Numbered from the stretch's first letter, positions 21,544 to 31,213 are shown. The stretch: 33,140 bases of DNA from Candidatus Zixiibacteriota bacterium (GCA_040752595.1 JBFMGX010000027.1:1-33140), one strand, 5' to 3'. Numbers and translations are program-made. Notes: a model not told the origin generated them from the letters alone.

Positions 21544-21633
21544 CATTATTGATCCGCAGTCCCATTCTACCGTATCATTCCCCGCATGGCTGACGCATGA
21601 GATGACATCGCCGCAAGCCACCGAGTCCGACCA

Positions 21634-23904
21634 TTGACTTCATCCCGTCCCTCCCATCCGGAAACCGACCCTCTCCTGGCCGAGTTGAATCCGCCGCAGC
21701 GCGAGGCGGTCACCCACGGCTCCGGGCCATTGTTGATCCTGGCCGGGGCCGGATCGGGGAAGACGCGCGTCATCACCTACCGGATCGCCCACCTCTTGCG
21801 GCTGGGCGTGCCGCCCTGGTCGATTCTCGCCGTGACCTTCACCAACAAGGCCGCCGGGGAGATGAAGGGACGTGTTCGCGAGCTTGTTGGCGACACCGCG
21901 CAGGCGGTCTGGGTGTCAACCTTCCATTCGTTCGCGGCGCGATTCCTGCGCCAGGAGTACCAGGCCGCCGGGCTCCCGCGCGGTTTCACGATCTATGATG
22001 ACGACGATAAGACGCGACTGCTCAAGCGCACGATCGAGGAGCTGAATCTCCCCATCCGTACCTTCGTGCCGGGGATGGTCAAGTCACTCATCTCGGCAGC
22101 CAAGGACAAGCTGCAGGATGCGACGGCCGTCGCCCGACTGGCGCGCGATGACTTTGACCGGCGGATCGCCGAGATCTATGCCGCCTACCAGCGTCAACTG
22201 GCCGATGCCGGCGCCGTGGACTTCGATGACCTGATCGTGCGGACGGTGAATCTCCTGAAGGAGAGAGAAGACGTCCGCCGCCGCTGGCAGGGGCGTTTCC
22301 ACCATGTCCTTGTCGACGAATATCAGGACACCAACATTGCGCAGGGGCAACTGGTCTCAATCCTAGCCGAGCCGGAACGCAACATCTGCGTGGTCGGTGA
22401 CGACGACCAATCGATCTATGCCTGGCGCGGGGCCACGATCGAGAACATCCTCGGTTTCGCCCGGCATTACCCCGATGTCATCACCGTGCGTCTGGAGCAA
22501 AACTACCGCTCCCGTCCCAACATCCTCGAAGCGGCGCACGCCGTGGTCGCTGCCAATCTCAATCGCCACCCCAAAAAGCTGTGGACCGACAAGCGTCCGG
22601 GACGGAAGATCACATTGATCCTGACACCCGATGACTGGTCCGAGGCGGATTTGGTGATCGGCCGCATTCGCTTGTTGTGTCGGCGCGATGGATTGGCACC
22701 GAGCGACTGTGTCGTGCTCTATCGCACCAACGCCCAGTCGCGCGTCTTCGAAGAGGCCTGCCGGCGCAGCAGTCTGCCGTATGTACTGGTCGGCGGCGTC
22801 AAGTTCTATCAGCGCGCCGAGATCAAGGATGTCCTCGCCTATGCGCAACTGATGGTCAATGGCAACGACAGTGTCGCCCTCCTGCGCATCATCAACCGGC
22901 CGTCGCGCGGCATCGGCGAGACCTCGCAGGAGAAGCTCGCCGCCGCACGGAAAATTGACGGACGCCCCTGGCTCGACTTCCTCGCCGACAAGACCGCGGT
23001 GACCGCCACTGTCGGCGCCCGTGCCGCCGGAGCCGTCGCGTCGTTTTCCCGACTTCTGAGTGACTTGCACGAGGCCCGCACCCGTTTGGGGATCGCCGAC
23101 TGGTGCCGCCACCTGCTCGACACCGTCGATTTCAAGACCGCATGGCGCGACGATGATCCCCTGATCGCCGAGGGACGCGAGGAAAACGTCGAGGAACTCG
23201 TCGCCGCCATCGCCGAGTATGAGGCCACAGCCGAAGCTCCGTCCTTATCGGGTTTCCTCGAACAGGCCGCGCTCGTGACCGACGTCGACAACTACGAGAC
23301 ACGCGCCGAAGCAGTGACGCTGATGACGCTGCATGCCGCCAAGGGACTGGAATTCCCGGCGGTGTTCATCACCGGCTTGGAGGAGGGTCTCTTTCCGCTC
23401 CTGCGCTCGATGGAGAAGCCGGAGACTCTGGAGGAGGAACGGCGCTTGTTCTATGTCGGCGCCACGCGGGCCAAGGAGCAACTCTATCTGAGTTACGCGC
23501 GCACGCGCCGTCGCCTCGGCCCGGTCGCTTCGCTCAAATCCCGCTTCATCGAAGAGATACCGCGAGAATACCTCGACGTGGAGAACTTCATCCCCGAGAC
23601 CGAGCTGGACGCGGGGGGACTCGGATACGATGCGCCCGGGCGCACTTGGCGCACCGGTTTCCAGGACCCGCAACGCCGTGCCCGCGCCGTCGCACGCCGT
23701 GATGCCGAGCCCCAGCCCAACCGCGCCGGGATCGCCCAATCATTGCAGGCCGGGACGATCATCCGTCACCCCAAGTTCGGTGAGGGGGAGGTCCTTGCGA
23801 TTCACGGCATGGGCGACGGCACGACCTGCGAGATCGCGTTCCGCGCCGGATTCACCAAGACATTGATGGTTCGCTTCGCGCCCTTGGAGATTCTGCGAAA
23901 CTGA
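21634..23904 (+). CDS. pcrA: ATP-dependent 3'-5' DNA helicase, PcrA/UvrD type
   Basis: A superfamily 1A helicase of 756 residues for excision repair, mismatch repair and removal of proteins or RecA from DNA. Motifs in order: Q-motif LNPPQREAV, Walker A AGAGSGKT (37-44), motif Ia VTFTNKAAGEM, Walker B VDEYQDTN, motif III QSIYAWRGA, motif IV QNYRSR, motif V VTLMTLHAAKGLEFPAVFITG with EEGLFP, and motif VI EEERRLFYVGATRAKEQLYL. The C-terminal ...HPKFGEGEVLAIHG module is the Tudor-like end that binds RNA polymerase in PcrA/UvrD. The start is TTG at 21634 and has no strong ribosome site; no better start lies nearby. Assignment to PcrA rather than UvrD is nominal. Confidence 0.95.
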   Translation: MTSSRPSHPETDPLLAELNPPQREAVTHGSGPLLILAGAGSGKTRVITYRIAHLLRLGVPPWSILAVTFTNKAAGEMKGRVRELVGDTAQAVWVSTFHSFAARFLRQEYQAAGLPRGFTIYDDDDKTRLLKRTIEELNLPIRTFVPGMVKSLISAAKDKLQDATAVARLARDDFDRRIAEIYAAYQRQLADAGAVDFDDLIVRTVNLLKEREDVRRRWQGRFHHVLVDEYQDTNIAQGQLVSILAEPERNICVVGDDDQSIYAWRGATIENILGFARHYPDVITVRLEQNYRSRPNILEAAHAVVAANLNRHPKKLWTDKRPGRKITLILTPDDWSEADLVIGRIRLLCRRDGLAPSDCVVLYRTNAQSRVFEEACRRSSLPYVLVGGVKFYQRAEIKDVLAYAQLMVNGNDSVALLRIINRPSRGIGETSQEKLAAARKIDGRPWLDFLADKTAVTATVGARAAGAVASFSRLLSDLHEARTRLGIADWCRHLLDTVDFKTAWRDDDPLIAEGREENVEELVAAIAEYEATAEAPSLSGFLEQAALVTDVDNYETRAEAVTLMTLHAAKGLEFPAVFITGLEEGLFPLLRSMEKPETLEEERRLFYVGATRAKEQLYLSYARTRRRLGPVASLKSRFIEEIPREYLDVENFIPETELDAGGLGYDAPGRTWRTGFQDPQRRARAVARRDAEPQPNRAGIAQSLQAGTIIRHPKFGEGEVLAIHGMGDGTTCEIAFRAGFTKTLMVRFAPLEILRN

Positions 23905-23925
23905 GAGGGAATCGTAGTGACCCAA

Positions 23926-24097
23926 GGGTAGGGGCGTATGGCCATACGCCCTACGGTTGATTCGCAACGGGTTGGTAGGGGCGAAGCTTGTCTTCGCCCG
24001 GCCATTTCAACACGTCCCTGTGATCGCAGCGGGAATCATCCGTTGGGGCGCGGTTTCCGCGCCCTCGATGGGACAAGGGCGGGGAGACCCCGCCCCT
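23926..24097. repeat. Cluster of four different palindromes of the GGGGC-ended family
   Basis: GGGCGTATGG-CCATACGCCC (23932-23951, flanked by GTAG and CTAC), GGGCGAAG-N5-CTTCGCCC (23979-23999), GGGCGCGG-TTT-CCGCGCCC (24046-24064) and GGGCGGGG-AGA-CCCCGCCC (24077-24095) follow each other downstream of the helicase. All share GGGC/GCCC outer arms but have different inner arms. Confidence 0.88.
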
Positions 24098-24499
24098 TCA
24101 TCTCACACGGCGCGCAAAACTCTGCCGCCGGATCGGCGCCCCGGAAGGCGACGTCAGACGTGCGGTCGCGTGCCCACACGCGACCGTTCATCCATTCTCG
24201 CATGCGCCGGGCGCGGGCACCCGGCGCCGTGGAGTTGCGATGTCCGTATCCCATTTGACAACAACGCAATCCGACGGATCGGCAGCGGGCGGAAATCCCT
24301 TGATCTTGCCACCGCATCCGGTTTCGTTCAACCGTGCGCTGATTGGTACGTATTAGCAAGCGACCGGACTGCGCCCACGAGGATTCCCGGCATCGGCGGG
24401 TCATCAGTCGGTACGTGGACAAACGGGGTGCAGGAGCCGGAAGGAAGTTGAACAGATCGAGGGCCGCATGAGGCGGCGCCTCAGAGGAGGTTGAACGAC
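24098..24499. other. Intergenic region upstream of htpX
   Basis: No convincing gene. A 38-codon frame at 24240-24356 has a GGAG upstream but no family resemblance. The region presumably holds the htpX promoter; I could not pick one with confidence. Confidence 0.4.
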
Positions 24500-25351
24500 G
24501 TGAACCATGTGAAAACACTGCTGCTGTTGACCGTGCTGACCGTGATCCTGTTGATCATCGGCCAACTGGTCGGCGGGCAGCAGGGGATGATCATCGCCTT
24601 TGTCTTTGCGATGGCGATGAACTTCTTCTCGTATTGGTTTTCCGACAAGATCGTGCTGTCGATGTACCGCGCCCAGGAAGTAACCGAGGCCGATGCGCCG
24701 CGTCTGGTGCAGTTGGTGCGCTACAACGCCCAACGGGCGGGATTGCCGATGCCCCGGGTGTATATCATCCCGACATCGTCGCCGAATGCCTTTGCCACCG
24801 GACGCGATCCCTCGCATGCGGCGGTCGCCTTCACGCAGGGAATCCTGGACACGCTATCCGAGGATGAGCTCGAAGGCGTGCTGTCGCACGAGTTGGCGCA
24901 TGTGAAGAACCGCGACATCTTGACACAGACGATCGCTGCCACGATCGCCGGGGCGATCTCGATGCTCGCTTACATGGCCCAGTGGGGTGCGATGTTCGGC
25001 GGCGGCGGCAGCCGCGACGACCGCGACTCCGGCGGCGGCATCATCGGCCTTCTGGTCATGGCGATTGTCGCCCCCTTGGCGGCGATGCTGGTGCAGATGG
25101 CGATTTCGCGCTCCCGCGAGTATGCCGCCGATCAGACCGGCGCCGGCATCTGCGGCAAACCGCTCTCTCTGGCCAATGCCCTGCGCAAGTTGCAGAAGGG
25201 TGTCGAGCGCCGCCCGTTGCAGGCCAACCCCGCCACGGCGCACATGTTCATTGTCAACCCGCTGTCGGGCCGCTCCTTCGCCCATCTGTTCTCCACACAT
25301 CCGCCGCTGGAGGAACGGATTGCGCGCCTGGAGCAGTTGGCGTATTCTTGA
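24500..25351 (+). CDS. htpX: Membrane zinc metalloprotease HtpX
   Basis: HtpX is an inner-membrane M48 protease that degrades misfolded membrane proteins together with FtsH. The 283-residue protein has two N-terminal helices ([36 protein letters not shown]), the zinc motif HELAH (H130, E131, H134), two further hydrophobic segments around a Gly-rich loop ([15 protein letters not shown]), and the third zinc ligand in SREYAADQ (E207). It ends with the family's [18 protein letters not shown] chose GTG 24500 because AGGAGG is 9 bases upstream; a TTG at 24491 directly abuts that site and is too close. All catalytic residues are intact. Confidence 0.96.
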   Translation: MNHVKTLLLLTVLTVILLIIGQLVGGQQGMIIAFVFAMAMNFFSYWFSDKIVLSMYRAQEVTEADAPRLVQLVRYNAQRAGLPMPRVYIIPTSSPNAFATGRDPSHAAVAFTQGILDTLSEDELEGVLSHELAHVKNRDILTQTIAATIAGAISMLAYMAQWGAMFGGGGSRDDRDSGGGIIGLLVMAIVAPLAAMLVQMAISRSREYAADQTGAGICGKPLSLANALRKLQKGVERRPLQANPATAHMFIVNPLSGRSFAHLFSTHPPLEERIARLEQLAYS

Positions 25352-25511
25352 TGCGTCCCGTCTGAGGTGACCCGCCGGGGCTCACCGCCACAGGCGGCGA
25401 ACTTGCGGTGATGTCACCTGACGACCCCGATAGTCCTTCCCGCTGTCATGTCACCGGCCCGCAAACGCCGGTGGGGACGGCGGTTTTCTCTGCCGCTCCG
25501 GGGACCGGGCC

Positions 25512-26807
25512 ATGACCGGCTCCATAGCCGTGGAAGTTGCTCTCATTGCGGCGCTGATCCTGCTCAATGGGTTTTTCGCCGGCGCCGAGGCCGCACTGAT
25601 CGCGGTGCGGCGCTCCCGAGTAAGCGAACTCGCCGCACGCGGCGGTGCCGCGGCACGGGCCCTGAAAAGACTCAAGGATGCGCCCGACCGATTCCTCGCC
25701 ACGGTGCAGGTGGGCGTGACGGTGGTGGGGACACTCGCATCGGTGGTCTCTGGGGCCACCGTGGTCGATGCCCTGGCGCCACGCATCGCCCTGTGGCCGT
25801 GGGAACCGGCGCAGCGCTGGGCCGAGCAGATCGCCATCGGCATCGTCGTCGTGATCATCGCCCTCGCCACGCTCGTATTCGGGGAGTTGGTCCCCAAGTA
25901 TCTCGCTTTGGCCCGTCCCGAACGGGTGGCGCTGTTTGCCTCCGGTCCGATCACCTGGTTGTCCCGCCTCGGCTATCCGGTTGTCACGCTGTTGTCGAGC
26001 GTGTCGCGCGGGGTCACTCGGCTGCTGGGCGTCCATCCCTCCGAGCAGCATCGGCCGGTATCGGATCAGGAGATCCGTTTGCTGGCGCTGGAGGGCTCAT
26101 TGCACGGCTCCATCGATGACGTCGAACGCGAGCTCATCCATCAGGCGCTCGACTTCTCCGACACCACCGCGCGACAGGTGATGACCCCACGCCCCGACAT
26201 TGCCGCCGTCAATCTCGCCGATGACGTCGAAACCGTGCTGCAGACGATTCGCGAAGAAGGGTATTCCCGCTTCCCGGTCTACGAGGAGACAATCGACCGC
26301 ATCAAGGGCGTGATCTACACCAAGGACATCATCCACATTCTCAGCGAACGCTCGCCGGTCATCCTGCGCGATCTGGTGCGCCCGGTTCTTTTTGTCCCCG
26401 ACTCGATGCCGATTCCGACCGTGCTGGCGCGCTTCAAGGCCGAGCGCCGTCATCTGGCCGTCGTCCTCGATGAATTCGGCGGCACCGCGGGGCTCCTGAC
26501 GCTGGAGGATATTCTCGAAGAGATTGTCGGTGATATTCAGGATGAATATGATACCGAGCCGGAGGCCTTCCGCCTTCTCGAAGACGGCACGGCGCTCGCG
26601 CTCGGCGGCATGGCGATTATCGACTTCAACGAGCGCTTCGGCGCGCAATTGCCGACCGATCGCGGCGACACGCTCGCCGGCCTGATCTCCTCCACCCTTG
26701 ATCGTCTCCCCCGCAAGGGCGACCACATTGAGCTGGCCGATGTCCGCCTCGATGTCGCCACCCTCGATGGCCGCCGCATTCAGCTCGTCCGCGCCCTGCG
26801 GATCTGA
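25512..26807 (+). CDS. CNNM-domain/CBS-pair membrane protein (HlyC/CorC family)
   Basis: A 431-residue inner-membrane protein of the family implicated in magnesium/cobalt transport or resistance. Order: CNNM (DUF21) membrane domain with LILLNGFFAGAEAALIAVR and ELVPKYLALARPE (1-about 190), two CBS domains (QVMTPRPDIAAVN to YTKDIIHIL, then VRPVLFVPDSMPIPTVL to LEDILEEIVGDIQDEYD), and the C-terminal CorC_HlyC domain (GMAIIDFNERFGAQLP to RRIQLVRALRI). All parts are intact. The E(x)GS and LDEFGG signatures are typical. The transported ion cannot be told from sequence. It follows htpX after 160 bp. Confidence 0.92.
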   Translation: MTGSIAVEVALIAALILLNGFFAGAEAALIAVRRSRVSELAARGGAAARALKRLKDAPDRFLATVQVGVTVVGTLASVVSGATVVDALAPRIALWPWEPAQRWAEQIAIGIVVVIIALATLVFGELVPKYLALARPERVALFASGPITWLSRLGYPVVTLLSSVSRGVTRLLGVHPSEQHRPVSDQEIRLLALEGSLHGSIDDVERELIHQALDFSDTTARQVMTPRPDIAAVNLADDVETVLQTIREEGYSRFPVYEETIDRIKGVIYTKDIIHILSERSPVILRDLVRPVLFVPDSMPIPTVLARFKAERRHLAVVLDEFGGTAGLLTLEDILEEIVGDIQDEYDTEPEAFRLLEDGTALALGGMAIIDFNERFGAQLPTDRGDTLAGLISSTLDRLPRKGDHIELADVRLDVATLDGRRIQLVRALRI

Positions 26808-26816
26808 GAATTGTGC

Positions 26817-26847
26817 TTGACAAGGCTGGTCGACGGATGTTGACTAT
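26817..26847 (+). promoter_or_regulatory. Candidate promoter for the secreted-protein genes
   Basis: TTGACA (26817-26822) and GACTAT (26842-26847) are 19 bp apart, somewhat long. They lie in the 70-bp gap before the lipoprotein gene at 26878. Confidence 0.3.
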
Positions 26848-26877
26848 GGGCAGAACTGAATAGCCGCGGGGGGACCG

Positions 26878-28002
26878 ATGCCGCGATCGTGGTCCAAAGG
26901 GATTCTGGGTGCTCTGCTTCTGGCAGGGGCGGTGGCCTTGGCCTGTTCCGACAAGGGGACCGAGCCGAAGCCGGCCGGATTCAACATCTATATCGCCGGC
27001 ACATACTGGACGGACCCCTATGATGTGCAATCCAGAGTGGATCAGGTGTACGTCGTGAACGGTGACGGTTTTGGAATGGTCGATTCCATTCGATTCCCGT
27101 CGCCGCCGCTTGAGGCCGTGCCTTCTCCAGATGGGCGGTGGCTCTACACTTGGCGGCTGGGATGGGGAGTTGGCTCCGCGGCCGCTCTCTCCAAGATCGA
27201 CCTTGGAAGCAACCAAATCGTTTGGACTGTCGAAGGCACGGGCGGAGGGACGACCTTACTGAAGGACGGGGACCTCTTAGTTGTCAGGGCATTCCAAGGC
27301 ACTGTGTCCCATGCCGAGGTTCTCAACACAAAGGACGGAACGGTAGTGCGCCGTCTTCCGGACAGTCTGGTCCTTTGGTATGGCCCGACATCGGGGACCA
27401 AAGTGGCGGCCGTGGCGGCCGGGGATTCTAACCGCATTCGCGTCGTTGATGTGGAGAGCGCGGAGATGTACGGGAGCTACGTTCCCCGACTGCGGTCAGG
27501 TGGATACATCAGTTCCTATTACGCTGTACTGCACAACGACAAAAGAAGAGTATTGCTCATCGGACCGCGCACTGTCCTCCAGGATTCATGGTTTGTGGTT
27601 GGTGATGTCTTGACCGGCGAGACGCTGCTGGAACATGAGCTTGTCTACCCCTTTGGCGAGATCGCCATCAGCGGCAACGGCACGACGGCGGTTGTTACCG
27701 ATCCAAGTCGGCCCCTTGTCTGGGATTCTGATCCAACGCTTGACGTGTTCAACTTGCGACAAATGAGCCACGTGTGGAGACCCGACTCTCGCCAATTCAG
27801 GGGCTTTCCTGGCCAGATCCGGTTCCTTCCCGGCGATCAGCGCGTTGTTACGGCGATGCCAGCGATGATGGGAACTGAACCACTTCACATCATTGATGTG
27901 ACACAGAAGGAGGTTGTAGGGGCCATCTACCTGTCCGGCAGCGACACAACCGTTGAGGCTGGTACATGGACCGGTGCGTTGGGCGTTGGCCCGCACTTGT
28001 GA
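26878..28002 (+). CDS. Lipoprotein with beta-propeller-like repeats
   Basis: The 374-residue product has a lipoprotein signal (KGILGALLLAGAVALAC, cysteine 23) followed by SDKGTEPKP. The body is built of short beta-rich units typical of YVTN/WD-like propellers: QVYVVNGDGFGMVDSIRFP, EAVPSPDGRWLYTW, LSKIDLGSNQIVWTV, NRIRVVDVESAEMYGSYV, IAISGNGTTAVVTDPSRP and LHIIDVTQKEVVGAIYLSG. It has no catalytic signature and probably is a surface binding or scaffold protein. GGGGGG precedes the ATG. The S8 protease gene starts 54 bp downstream, and the two may form an operon. Confidence 0.75.
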   Translation: MPRSWSKGILGALLLAGAVALACSDKGTEPKPAGFNIYIAGTYWTDPYDVQSRVDQVYVVNGDGFGMVDSIRFPSPPLEAVPSPDGRWLYTWRLGWGVGSAAALSKIDLGSNQIVWTVEGTGGGTTLLKDGDLLVVRAFQGTVSHAEVLNTKDGTVVRRLPDSLVLWYGPTSGTKVAAVAAGDSNRIRVVDVESAEMYGSYVPRLRSGGYISSYYAVLHNDKRRVLLIGPRTVLQDSWFVVGDVLTGETLLEHELVYPFGEIAISGNGTTAVVTDPSRPLVWDSDPTLDVFNLRQMSHVWRPDSRQFRGFPGQIRFLPGDQRVVTAMPAMMGTEPLHIIDVTQKEVVGAIYLSGSDTTVEAGTWTGALGVGPHL

Positions 28003-28056
28003 CCACATGGATAGGGCGTGAGGAGTCAGATCCCGATCAGGAAGAGGAGGGGAATC

Positions 28057-29940
28057 ATGACGAGAGAGGGCAGCGTTCTGCTGAGTGCCGCCGTGGCGGT
28101 GGCTGTCTGCGCCGCACCAGATGTCGCAGCTCAGGAGTTCTACTTTGATCTGGACTCTACCTACGCCATCGCACATTCCGACAGCAAGATCGCCGTGCAG
28201 TTCGACACGACCATAACACATCTTGAGCAGGCCGAGTTCTTGGCGACTCACCCATGCCTGGACGACACGATTCCGGCGGAGTATCTCGCGCGGGGCTTCT
28301 GGACCTACGGTCTGCAACCACCGTGGGATTACGACAGTGCGTCAGCCGGTCTTCTGGCGGATCCTGCCGTCCATCGCGTTGTGCCGGTGTACATGACCCT
28401 CTTGGATTCGGCGGAGTTCAAAGTCACGGATATGGTGTCAGTGCAGTATGATGCGGATCTACCGACGGACTCAGCCCTCGCCATCCTGGACGCTTTCGGA
28501 TTGAGCTTTCTTGATTCCAGTGAATTCGTGCACAACCTGTGGCATGCGGCACTACACGACACGATCCGTGGCAGTCCTCTGAATATCGGCAACGAGTTGC
28601 ACCTGCTCCCCGAGACCGAATGGGCCAGTGCGACCATGTTTGCCAGACCAGTTCTGATGGCAGACACGGCCCCGTCGGACGATCCGTATTTTCAGTATCA
28701 GTACTACCTCAAGAATACAGGCCAGAACGGGGGCACACCCGACGCCGACATCGACGCCGACCTGGCCTGGCAGTTGAGATTGGCGGACTCTCTTGTGCGT
28801 GTGGCGGTGATCGATGACGGCCTTATTGCGCACAAGGACTTGCGCCCCCCGCGACTGCTGCCGGGGCGTGACTTCGCTGGTGTTCATTGGTGGGCGCCCT
28901 CGTACGACAACGATCCCAGCCCAGGGGATCGCGAGAATCACGGCATGGCCTGCGCCGGAATCCTGGCTGCCTCCGACAACGACACCGGCGTCGTCGGTGT
29001 CCTCCCCAGTTGCCTGATAGTCCCTGTCAAGATACTTGATGACAGTGGAAATGCTATGCCCTACCCCAACCGTGTCGCGGAGGCAATCTACTACGCATGG
29101 TCACAGAACGTGGAGGTGATCTCCAATAGCTGGGGCTACATCACGACCACTCCGAACACAGACGTGGCCAACGCCATCAGGTACGTGACGAACGGCTGCG
29201 GCGGCGGCCAGAAGGATCCACAGACACAACATGGCTGTGTCATGGTTTTCTCCGCCGGCAACAACGCACATTTGGGGTACACGGTTCAGTTTCCCGCAAA
29301 CATGCCCGAGGTCATCGCAGTGGGTGCCGTAGACAAGTCTGATGACGTCTGGTACTACAGCCAGCCCGGACCTGCACTTGACCTGATGGCACCCAGCGGC
29401 GACAAGTATATCGGGGACATGTGGACAACTGATCAGGAGGCGTATTGGGGTTGGAATCCCTACGTTACCGGGTTCGGCGATGCCGGCGGTGACGTCGACT
29501 ACACTTCAAAGATGGGCGGCACCTCGGGTGCTTGCCCGCAGGTGGCAGGGGTCGCTGCGCTGATCTTGGCGAGGCGTCTTGACTTTCGCGGCTGCTCTCC
29601 CCACGCCATTGTATACGACGTACTCACGAAGTCGGCGGAGGACTTGGGTCAGGTCGGCCACGACAATTGGTACGGTTTCGGTCGTGTCAATGCCTACCGC
29701 GCGCTGTGCTCCGTGATACACGGCGACATGGACGTCGATGGGAACTACGATATGACAGATGTCGTCACACTCATCGGTATGGTATTCCGCGGCCAGCCCT
29801 TCCCGTCTTGGTACTGGGGTCTCGCCGACGTCAATTGTGACGAGACATTCACCGTTCAGGATATTGTCTTGCTGATCAACACGGCCTTCCGAGGCGGGTC
29901 ACCGTCGCAACCCTGCTACAAGTGGCTCAGTGACCTCTGA
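28057..29940 (+). CDS. Secreted subtilisin-like (S8) protease with C-terminal dockerin-like domain
   Basis: The 627-residue protein starts at ATG 28057, with AGGAGGGG upstream, and has a signal peptide ending near AAQEF (residue 26). Residues about 27-205 look like a propeptide and have no known motif. The S8 domain has Asp253 in VAVIDDG, His295 in NHGMACAGILAA, the oxyanion Asn402 in FSAGNNA and Ser490 in GGTSGACPQVAGVAAL, so the catalytic triad is complete. The His and Ser motifs deviate from the usual HGTHVAGI and GTSMAAPHVAG. The last 70 residues contain two calcium-loop repeats, GDMDVDGNYDMTDVVTLIGMVFRG and ADVNCDETFTVQDIVLLINTAFRG (each under 25 residues), like type I dockerins. It likely acts outside the cell or on its surface. 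Confidence 0.9.
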   Translation: MTREGSVLLSAAVAVAVCAAPDVAAQEFYFDLDSTYAIAHSDSKIAVQFDTTITHLEQAEFLATHPCLDDTIPAEYLARGFWTYGLQPPWDYDSASAGLLADPAVHRVVPVYMTLLDSAEFKVTDMVSVQYDADLPTDSALAILDAFGLSFLDSSEFVHNLWHAALHDTIRGSPLNIGNELHLLPETEWASATMFARPVLMADTAPSDDPYFQYQYYLKNTGQNGGTPDADIDADLAWQLRLADSLVRVAVIDDGLIAHKDLRPPRLLPGRDFAGVHWWAPSYDNDPSPGDRENHGMACAGILAASDNDTGVVGVLPSCLIVPVKILDDSGNAMPYPNRVAEAIYYAWSQNVEVISNSWGYITTTPNTDVANAIRYVTNGCGGGQKDPQTQHGCVMVFSAGNNAHLGYTVQFPANMPEVIAVGAVDKSDDVWYYSQPGPALDLMAPSGDKYIGDMWTTDQEAYWGWNPYVTGFGDAGGDVDYTSKMGGTSGACPQVAGVAALILARRLDFRGCSPHAIVYDVLTKSAEDLGQVGHDNWYGFGRVNAYRALCSVIHGDMDVDGNYDMTDVVTLIGMVFRGQPFPSWYWGLADVNCDETFTVQDIVLLINTAFRGGSPSQPCYKWLSDL

Positions 29941-30052
29941 AGTGAAACGAGCAAGAAACGCTACGTCGGCTGTTCTATATCGCAACGCTTGTTGTACCGG
30001 AAAGAGCGAATCCCAATCGTATCCAATGGGCGTGTCATGCAAGGAGTTGAAG

Positions 30053-30916
30053 ATGAAGCGGTTCACCTGTCTTGCAATGGGGATCTTGGCGACGGCTGTG
30101 AGCGCTGGTTGGGCTGCCAATTCGGTGGTCATCGAATCGAAGGCGGCGCCCCGTGGGGCCAGGGTCCAACTCGGCATTTACGTGACCAATGACGTTCCGT
30201 TGAGCGGAATCGTCCTTCCGCTGGAGATCCGTTCCGTCACCCCGGGAAGCTACATCGCCGACACGTTCTGTCTGGAAGCGGCACACCGGCTGGACTCGTT
30301 CCTGACCGGATTCGTCGTTGTCGATTATCTTCCCTCGCCCGACAACACTGCCTCCTGGATGTGTCAGGGGCGGGGATACGCGGGTCGCGGGGCTATCGAC
30401 TTCAACAGCCCAGATGCCGTCATTTATGCCGGAATGCTCTCGGGCGACGATGACGTCTTGCCGCCTGGTACCGACGGGGCACCGCCGGGCAGCACTCCGT
30501 CGGTGGAGCTTACGTTCAACGTGACCGCCACCGACGGCACTTTCGAGATTGATACTACTTGCATTACCTACAACAACCATATCCAATTCGCTGATGACAG
30601 CGAGCCCGGCACTGTAGTTGGAATTGTTCCCGCCTTCACCAAGGGCGTCGTGACCATCGGCTGCGCCTGCGACTGCCACGGCGATCCCGTTTGCGATCAT
30701 GTCCACACGATCTTGGATCTGAACAAAGTCATCGGCGTGGCCTTCCGGGGCGATCCGCCGGTGATCGATCCGAATCCGATGTGCCCGTACACGGACACCG
30801 GTGTGAATTGCGACGGCGTGACGACCGTCATCGACGTCGGCAAGATGCGCAACGTCGTCTTTATGGGCGCCAACCCGGAAACGGAGTTCTGCGAGCCCTG
30901 CGCATCAGCACCGTGA
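30053..30916 (+). CDS. Secreted cohesin-like protein with Cys-rich dockerin-like tail
   Basis: The 287-residue protein starts at ATG 30053, with AAGGAG 6 bases upstream, and has a signal peptide (CLAMGILATAVSAGWAA). Residues about 24-190 form a beta-rich domain with the flavour of cohesins: RGARVQLGIYVTNDVPLSGIV near the start, ending SVELTFNVTATDGTFEI and TKGVVTIG. From about 194 to 285 the tail is cysteine-rich and has two dockerin-like helices, VHTILDLNKVIGVAFRG and GVTTVIDVGKMRNVVFMGA. It lies 112 bp after the dockerin-bearing protease. Cohesin plus dockerin on neighbouring secreted proteins suggests that they assemble; cohesin identity is a judgement from pattern, not certain. Confidence 0.7.
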   Translation: MKRFTCLAMGILATAVSAGWAANSVVIESKAAPRGARVQLGIYVTNDVPLSGIVLPLEIRSVTPGSYIADTFCLEAAHRLDSFLTGFVVVDYLPSPDNTASWMCQGRGYAGRGAIDFNSPDAVIYAGMLSGDDDVLPPGTDGAPPGSTPSVELTFNVTATDGTFEIDTTCITYNNHIQFADDSEPGTVVGIVPAFTKGVVTIGCACDCHGDPVCDHVHTILDLNKVIGVAFRGDPPVIDPNPMCPYTDTGVNCDGVTTVIDVGKMRNVVFMGANPETEFCEPCASAP

Positions 30917-30939
30917 GCATGCGCGACCGTCTGCGCCTG

Positions 30940-31091
30940 CTAGTGTCGTGTCCCAGAAATTCCTTTGCGCAGAAAACGGACTTCTGCTCGGGGATTGCCC
31001 GCGCAATCCTCGGCTATGCAACGGGTTATGGTCGAGGCGCATAAACGAAAGCCTGAAACTTATGCGTGGGACTTGCGGGACACGACACTAG
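30940..31091. mobile_element. MITE-like element, 150 bp with 15-bp perfect terminal inverted repeats
   Basis: CTAGTGTCGTGTCCC (30940-30954) and GGGACACGACACTAG (31077-31091) are perfect inverted repeats, and similarity continues weakly inwards. If the ends are GTGTCGTG..., the element is flanked by TA on both sides, the target preference of IS630/Tc1-mariner elements. The inside has no gene but has further inverted repeats (GGATTGC-CCGC-GCAATCC; GCATAA...TTATGC). It lies just after the cohesin-like gene. Confidence 0.75.
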
Positions 31092-31213
31092 AGGCCTGGC
31101 CTCCCGTCCGCGCCTGGCGACTCTAAGCTGTTGACCCCCAGAGGATCTGCCCGCGCCCAATCCCATCGGGTCGAAAACCGGAGAAAAGTAGTGCTCTTTG
31201 CTCCGTCTTCCTG

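Noticed and set aside
24240-24356. 38-codon frame upstream of htpX
   Set aside because: GGAG is present, but the peptide has no membrane, signal or domain features and nothing else supports it.
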